Below, in pieces: positions 41,285 to 45,311 of a DNA stretch of 45,311 bases. Position 1 is the stretch's first letter. Each line of letters starts with the position of its first letter. The position numbers and the translations under genes were made by a program. The notes under the pieces are model-generated. The model worked only from the letters and a program-made list of their open reading frames with translations, was not told where the DNA came from and searched no databases. Origin of the DNA: JBDTRY01 sp039931435 (GTDB lineage Bacteria > Acidobacteriota > Thermoanaerobaculia > Gp7-AA8); NCBI GenBank assembly GCA_039931435.1, contig JBDTRY010000008.1:1-45311 (forward strand). The letters are read 5' to 3'.

Positions 41285-42079
41285 ATGGCCCTCGTAGCAC
41301 TGTTGACGGACTTTGGCGCCCGCGACCACTACGTGGCCTCGATGAAGGGTGTGATCCTGAACCGCTGTGATGCCAGAGTGGTCGACCTCAGTCACGAGAT
41401 TCCCCCGTACGATGTCTTTGCCGCTGCGCTGTTCCTGCGATCGGTGGCTCCCGCGTTTTACGCTCCCGAGAACGGCGGCGAGGCGACGATCTTCGTGATC
41501 GTTGTCGATCCGGGAGTGGGCACCGAGCGCCGCATCGTCGCCGCGCGCGAGAATGGTCTGACCTTTCTCGCTCCGGATAATGGACTGCTCTCGCTGGTAC
41601 TGACTGACCGGGCCGTTGTTCATTCAGTGGAGAATGAGTCCTGGTTCCTGCCGAACGGAAGCCGCACATTCGAAGGACGAGATCGTTTCGCGCCCGTGGC
41701 AGCAGCGCTGGCCCGGGGAATTCCGCCCGAAGAACTTGGCCCGCGGATCGAACTGGAGACGCTCTCCAGGCTCTATTACGAAGAGCCTTCCATCTCCGAG
41801 GATTCCATCGTCGGGCGGGTAGTAGCGCTCGATCACTTCGGAAACGTAATTACGGATATTCCTGCTCTCGCCCTTGGGGATCCGATGCAGTGGACGATCT
41901 CGGCGGCAGGCGTGCAGATTTCGAGCTTCGCCGAGCATTATCAGCAGGATTCTGAGGAACCGTTCTTCGTGGTTGGCTCGAGCGGGACGATCGAAATCTC
42001 GATTGCCAACGGAAGCGCGGCAGCGGTCTTGCAGATTCGCCGCTTCGCGCGCGTCGAGGCGCTACGCTCCACCCGCTGA
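41285..42079 (+). CDS. SAM hydroxide adenosyltransferase (DUF62 family)
   Basis: 264 residues. DUF62 enzymes hydrolyse S-adenosylmethionine to adenosine and methionine, and are related to chlorinases and fluorinases. Motifs are LLTDFGARDHYVASMKG, VDLSHEIPPYDVFAAALFL, VVDPGVGTERR and LAPDNGLLS. The Asp-Arg-His-type signature of hydrolases fits D10 and the basic residues of RDHY, but I cannot exclude a halogenase. TAGAAT lies 8 nt before the ATG. Confidence 0.93.
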   Translation: MALVALLTDFGARDHYVASMKGVILNRCDARVVDLSHEIPPYDVFAAALFLRSVAPAFYAPENGGEATIFVIVVDPGVGTERRIVAARENGLTFLAPDNGLLSLVLTDRAVVHSVENESWFLPNGSRTFEGRDRFAPVAAALARGIPPEELGPRIELETLSRLYYEEPSISEDSIVGRVVALDHFGNVITDIPALALGDPMQWTISAAGVQISSFAEHYQQDSEEPFFVVGSSGTIEISIANGSAAAVLQIRRFARVEALRSTR

Positions 42080-42118
42080 CCTGAGCTCCAGTGTGCCGTA
42101 TCGTCTCCCTCCCACTTC

Positions 42119-43849
42119 ATGACGAATCCCAGTCCCTCAGAGACGCAGTCCGACTCCTCAACAACCAGCGCCTCCCAGCTCCCGCCGGCGCGAATGCGGC
42201 TAGTGACGAGGTCGAAGGTCTCACTGATTCTCGCAGTTCCCCTGATCGCCGGGATTCTGTTTTTCGCCGCCGGTCTTCCGCTGGTGAATGCGAGAAGCGC
42301 CTGGCTTTCCGGCGACGTCAGCGGCGCGTCGCAGGCATTGCGCTGGGGGCGCTTCGGCATCCGTGCTGCTGACTACAACCGTGCGCGAGCAGCCATCGCT
42401 CTCTCGGACGGGAATCCGGAAGCGGCGAATTCCGCCCTGGCCCGTCTATCGGGAGAGTCCGCTCCCTGGCTGCCCGTTTTTACGAAGGACGTCGTCGGCA
42501 GGAAACTCCTCGCTGCGGGAAAGTATGAGGAGTTTCTGCGCTTCGATCGGGCAGCGCGTGACTGGCAGAAGACATCCGAAGGCTGGCTGATTCGTTCGGC
42601 GGCCGAAGCGGGGATGGGCAATATCTCCGGCGCGCAGGCTGCGTTCGGAAACGTGCAGGCAGGAGATGTCGAGCGCTCGCGCTACGAGATGCTGCGCACG
42701 GCCCTCGCGGAACGAGCCGACGGCGTCTTTCCTCTCCTCCTGGACCGGAATGGAACTCCGATTGCGGAGTGGAATTCCAAAACGAACGACCTGCGGGCAA
42801 CGAGCTCTGATTTCGAGGCCTTCGTCGATCGATCGGGCGGTCCGCGTACGGTCGAGTCCAATCTCACAGCCCCTCTGCGGCAGTTCACCCTGGAGTTGAC
42901 GCTCGACCCCTTCGTACAGAGGGCGGCTCTGTCTGCACTTGGTACGAATCGCGGCTCTCTGGTGGCAATCGATACGGACACAAACGAAATCCTGGCGATT
43001 GCCAACAACGGCGGAGATGGAGCAGCGACCGATCTGGCGCTGGATGGAGATTACGAGCCGGGCTCTGTCATCAAGGTACTGACCGCTTTGAATGGCGTGG
43101 AACGCGGTGTGGGCCTCTCCGGATTCTTTCCCCGTGAATGCGACGGCAGCCTGGACCTCGACGGCCGGATCTTTCACGACTGGCAGCGACACGGCCAGAT
43201 CGGTGATCTCAATCGCGCATTGGCGGTGTCGTGCAATGTTGTCTTCGGAGAGTTGGGCCTGCAGATCGGCAAAGAGCGATTGCTTTCGTTCATGGCCGCG
43301 GCCGGATTCGGTCAGACGGTGGACTTCGGGCTGCTTCGCGCCCCTCTGGGGAGGATCGTCCGTCCGGTAGAAGGCCCTTACGACACAGCCAGTCTGGCTA
43401 TCGGTCTGGAAAAGGAACGGATCAATGCTTTGCACGTGGCCATTCTGGCTTCGATGGTTGCCAACCGCGGCGTGATGACCATTCCTCGCCTCGTTCGAAG
43501 CCGCCGGACCATTCTCGGTGACGAACTGCCCCTGCCTCCTGGCACGCCCCCACGGAGAATCGCCAGTGACGCCGCTGCCGCTGCAGTGACGGAAGCGATG
43601 CGTGCCGTGGTCGAAGCCAGTGACGGGACGGGCAAGCGGGCAGCCGTATCCGGATTTCCCATCGCCATGAAGACCGGCACGGCTGGCGAGGGTGCGCATG
43701 GATTCAACTCCGTGATTCTCGCTTTTGCGGCGGCCGATCGACCGAGGATCGCCATCGGGATGATCTCCGAGCACACGGGGCCAGCAGAATTCGTGGGAGC
43801 GAAAATCGCCCACGATTTCTTCCAGTCAGTCGGCGCCAGGTTCCGGTAG
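42119..43849 (+). CDS. Penicillin-binding protein transpeptidase with helical N-terminal region
   Basis: 576 residues. One membrane anchor (34-54). Residues about 60-200 are helical with TPR-like pairs (ASQALRWGRFGIRAADYNRARAAIALSDGNPEAANSALARL). The transpeptidase domain spans about 250-570: SxxK S316-V-I-K319, SxN S371-C-N373 and K518-T-G520, all three catalytic motifs of an active class B-like enzyme. The usual class B dimerisation domain is absent. It probably cross-links peptidoglycan outside the inner membrane. A 15-nt sequence at 42098-42112 upstream is shared with queF. Confidence 0.88.
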   Translation: MTNPSPSETQSDSSTTSASQLPPARMRLVTRSKVSLILAVPLIAGILFFAAGLPLVNARSAWLSGDVSGASQALRWGRFGIRAADYNRARAAIALSDGNPEAANSALARLSGESAPWLPVFTKDVVGRKLLAAGKYEEFLRFDRAARDWQKTSEGWLIRSAAEAGMGNISGAQAAFGNVQAGDVERSRYEMLRTALAERADGVFPLLLDRNGTPIAEWNSKTNDLRATSSDFEAFVDRSGGPRTVESNLTAPLRQFTLELTLDPFVQRAALSALGTNRGSLVAIDTDTNEILAIANNGGDGAATDLALDGDYEPGSVIKVLTALNGVERGVGLSGFFPRECDGSLDLDGRIFHDWQRHGQIGDLNRALAVSCNVVFGELGLQIGKERLLSFMAAAGFGQTVDFGLLRAPLGRIVRPVEGPYDTASLAIGLEKERINALHVAILASMVANRGVMTIPRLVRSRRTILGDELPLPPGTPPRRIASDAAAAAVTEAMRAVVEASDGTGKRAAVSGFPIAMKTGTAGEGAHGFNSVILAFAAADRPRIAIGMISEHTGPAEFVGAKIAHDFFQSVGARFR

Positions 43850-43911
43850 CCGCCTGACGGTGGGAACACGGATTCCTGGCGCCGGCGATGGTCTGCAGCG
43901 GCTCGTGAGGA

Positions 43912-43917
43912 TATAAT
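43912..43917 (+). promoter_or_regulatory. -10 element of the PilZ gene
   Basis: Perfect TATAAT, 31 nt before ATG 43949, but no recognisable -35 at 17 or 18 nt. Confidence 0.5.
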
Positions 43918-43948
43918 CGGCGCGAGCGTTCGAGGGGAGGTTGTGGTG

Positions 43949-44335
43949 ATGGAAATGTGGAACGTTTACGACCTGGATATGGCGAAAAATCGACGCAAGT
44001 ACGAGCGCTACCCCACTCCCTCCGTTCCTGTCCAGCTATCAGATGTCGACGGTGAATTGATCGATCTCAGCCTTCAGGGAGCAGCGGTGGTGCATCGTTC
44101 GCCGATCAACTCCGGATCTCCCTGTACGCTCGTCTTTCCGACGTATGGGGGCATCTACATTCCCTGCCAGGTGCTCCGTTCGATCGTGCAGGTGCGGCGG
44201 GGGAGACGAGGCCCGGAGTATGTGTTCCGCTCGGCGATCATGTTCCTGCCCATGGCGCCTGAGCAGCGGCAGCCGCTCCACGAGTTCATCGAGCTGCAGA
44301 TGAAGCGCCTCAATCGCTCTCAGGCCACGGCCTGA
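43949..44335 (+). CDS. PilZ domain protein
   Basis: 128 residues from ATG 43949, chosen because GAGGGGAGG ends 8 nt upstream; GTG starts at 43943 and 43946 are less favourable. PilZ domains bind cyclic di-GMP. The RxxxR motif is R16-K-Y-E-R20, and the D/N-x-S-x-x-G motif is D39-L-S-L-Q-G44. Single-domain effector with unknown partner. PilT elsewhere in the window suggests type IV pili, but no direct link exists. Convergent with the flavoprotein gene. Confidence 0.9.
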   Translation: MEMWNVYDLDMAKNRRKYERYPTPSVPVQLSDVDGELIDLSLQGAAVVHRSPINSGSPCTLVFPTYGGIYIPCQVLRSIVQVRRGRRGPEYVFRSAIMFLPMAPEQRQPLHEFIELQMKRLNRSQATA

Positions 44336-44374
44336 TCACGAGCAGCAGCGCCAGACCTTCGTCACTCTCGTGAT

Positions 44375-45307
44375 TCAGACCCGGCGGGCCGGTGGGAGCA
44401 GCGACTTGTTGATGGCGATGGCGGCGATGGCACCGTCTGCCGCTGAGGTCACGACCAGTTGCGCCCCGGGAACGAGATCCCCCACCGCGTACACTCCCTC
44501 GATTGTCGTCTGTTTGTGATCATCGACGACGATGCATGGAGCGTCGTCGTGAACCTCGCATCCGATTTCTTCGGCGAGACTACAGGACCGTTCCACGCCA
44601 ATGGTGAAGAAGAGCGCGTCCAGTTCGATTCGTTCTCCGGTGTCCAGGCGAACGCCTCGAAGTACTCCCTCCGTACCCAGAAGGGCGGTGATGGTTTCCC
44701 TCTGAATGTTCACTCCCTGCGCCTGGAGCTTGCTCATCTCCTCTTCATTCAGCTCGTGATCGTTGCCATGAGTGAAGACGGTGAGATTTTCAGTCCACTG
44801 CATCAGGGCCAGGGTGAAGCCGGCAACCTTTCGGCCCCAGCCGATCACTCCCACTTTCCGCTCGCTTACCTCATACCCGTCACAGTCCGGACAATGAAAA
44901 ATGCTCGAGCCATAGAACTGGTCGATCTCGGGAATGTCCGGAAGAATGTCGCGAACTCCGTACGCCAGAACCACTCTGCGTCCGCGTGCCGTGCCAGAGG
45001 TGGTTTCGACCTCGAACGTGTCACCTACCCGGTTCACGGCACGAACTGATCCGGAAATGAAATCCACGCCAACACTTTCCGCTTCGGCCTGTCCACGCCC
45101 GAGCAGTTCTGCAGGGGCGATTCCGTGGTTGCCCAGAAATCCGTGAATGCCGTGCGAGGCAGCGTTGCGGGGCGCTCCGCTATCGACGATAAGTACGCGG
45201 CGACGGTAACGTCCCAGAAAGATTCCGCAGGTCAGTCCGGCAGGGCCTCCGCCGACGATTACGCAGTCGTATGGAGAATCGAGATTGAGAGAGGCGTCAT
45301 TCGACAA
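44375..45307 (-). CDS. Thioredoxin-reductase-like FAD/NAD(P) oxidoreductase
   Basis: 310 residues. FAD motif VIVGGGPAGLTCGIFLGR (17-34), a redox pair C139-P-D-C142 followed by DG, and the C-terminal FAD contact GVYAVGDLVPGAQLVVTSAADG. The second nucleotide loop is GWGRKVAG, unlike GGGDSA in trxB, so NADPH binding may differ. Ferredoxin-dependent or bacillithiol-type flavoproteins are alternatives. The second thioredoxin-reductase-like gene in the window. The region upstream is cut by the right edge, only 4 bases remaining. Confidence 0.85.
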   Translation of the reverse strand: MSNDASLNLDSPYDCVIVGGGPAGLTCGIFLGRYRRRVLIVDSGAPRNAASHGIHGFLGNHGIAPAELLGRGQAEAESVGVDFISGSVRAVNRVGDTFEVETTSGTARGRRVVLAYGVRDILPDIPEIDQFYGSSIFHCPDCDGYEVSERKVGVIGWGRKVAGFTLALMQWTENLTVFTHGNDHELNEEEMSKLQAQGVNIQRETITALLGTEGVLRGVRLDTGERIELDALFFTIGVERSCSLAEEIGCEVHDDAPCIVVDDHKQTTIEGVYAVGDLVPGAQLVVTSAADGAIAAIAINKSLLPPARRV

Positions 45308-45311
45308 AGTA

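Noticed and set aside
42446..43813. 455-residue minus-strand open frame
   Set aside because: Antisense to the penicillin-binding-protein gene, whose catalytic motifs are intact; shadow frame.

Overview
The window is a 45.3 kb, moderately GC-rich, gene-dense bacterial chromosome segment made mostly of housekeeping genes. I recognised no insertion sequence, integrase, phage gene, CRISPR array, rRNA or tRNA. The gene mix fits a Gram-negative, non-model lineage: lipoproteins, a LolC/E-type permease, PilT, PilZ, a non-sporulation SpoIID protein, an MXAN_5187-like protein, and secreted proteins with a beta-rich repeat domain I associate with Acidobacteriota. I favour Acidobacteriota (Thermoanaerobaculia-like). 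This is inference from style and families, not a phylogenetic result.

Layout. 1-6.8 kb: end of a PLP decarboxylase, a secreted CuA-like cupredoxin protein, a nucleotidyltransferase-like protein coupled to ribonuclease D, thioredoxin reductase coupled to a large unknown Rossmann protein, and a bidirectional terminator. 6.8-13.4 kb: an M23 peptidase with a near-consensus promoter, diverging from a pyrimidine cluster (pyrR-pyrB-pyrC) with a promoter and leader terminator, then a receiver protein, PilT with a coiled-coil tail, and QueF. 13.4-21.9 kb: purC and a 785-residue protein with a divergent class III cyclase-like core on the minus strand; then a DnaC-like ATPase, a membrane protein, an aminotransferase and a SPOR-SpoIID lipoprotein. 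21.9-28.3 kb: an FHA membrane protein, a receiver, dCMP deaminase, tsaB-rimI, a LolC/E permease and lysS. 28.3-34.4 kb: an aminotransferase, a TPR lipoprotein with an MXAN_5187-like partner, selA, and a MOSC-AraC-DUF6265 operon. 34.5-38.5 kb is the most regulatory stretch: a DUF1697 protein, a tiny membrane protein, a receiver, a zinc-motif TPR putative anti-sigma factor, an ECF-like sigma factor, a candidate small RNA and a broken gene fragment. 38.5-45.3 kb: tsaE-nnr-DUF2064 transferase, a SAM hydrolase, a TPR-like penicillin-binding protein, PilZ and a second thioredoxin-reductase-like flavoprotein.

Most notable are: (1) a structured small RNA candidate at 38023-38181 with its own promoter and terminator; (2) a two-part motif, GGGTATCAAAACC-N12-ACTCCT, present twice on the minus strand just downstream of the sigma/anti-sigma pair; (3) the cyclase-like protein; (4) five genes with a -10-like hexamer 6-8 nt before ATG, suggesting leaderless mRNAs; (5) a secreted cupredoxin with CuA-type ligands and an enlarged ligand loop; (6) an FHA protein joined through two membrane helices to a tubby/LURP-one-like domain. 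No overt defence or mobile system is visible.
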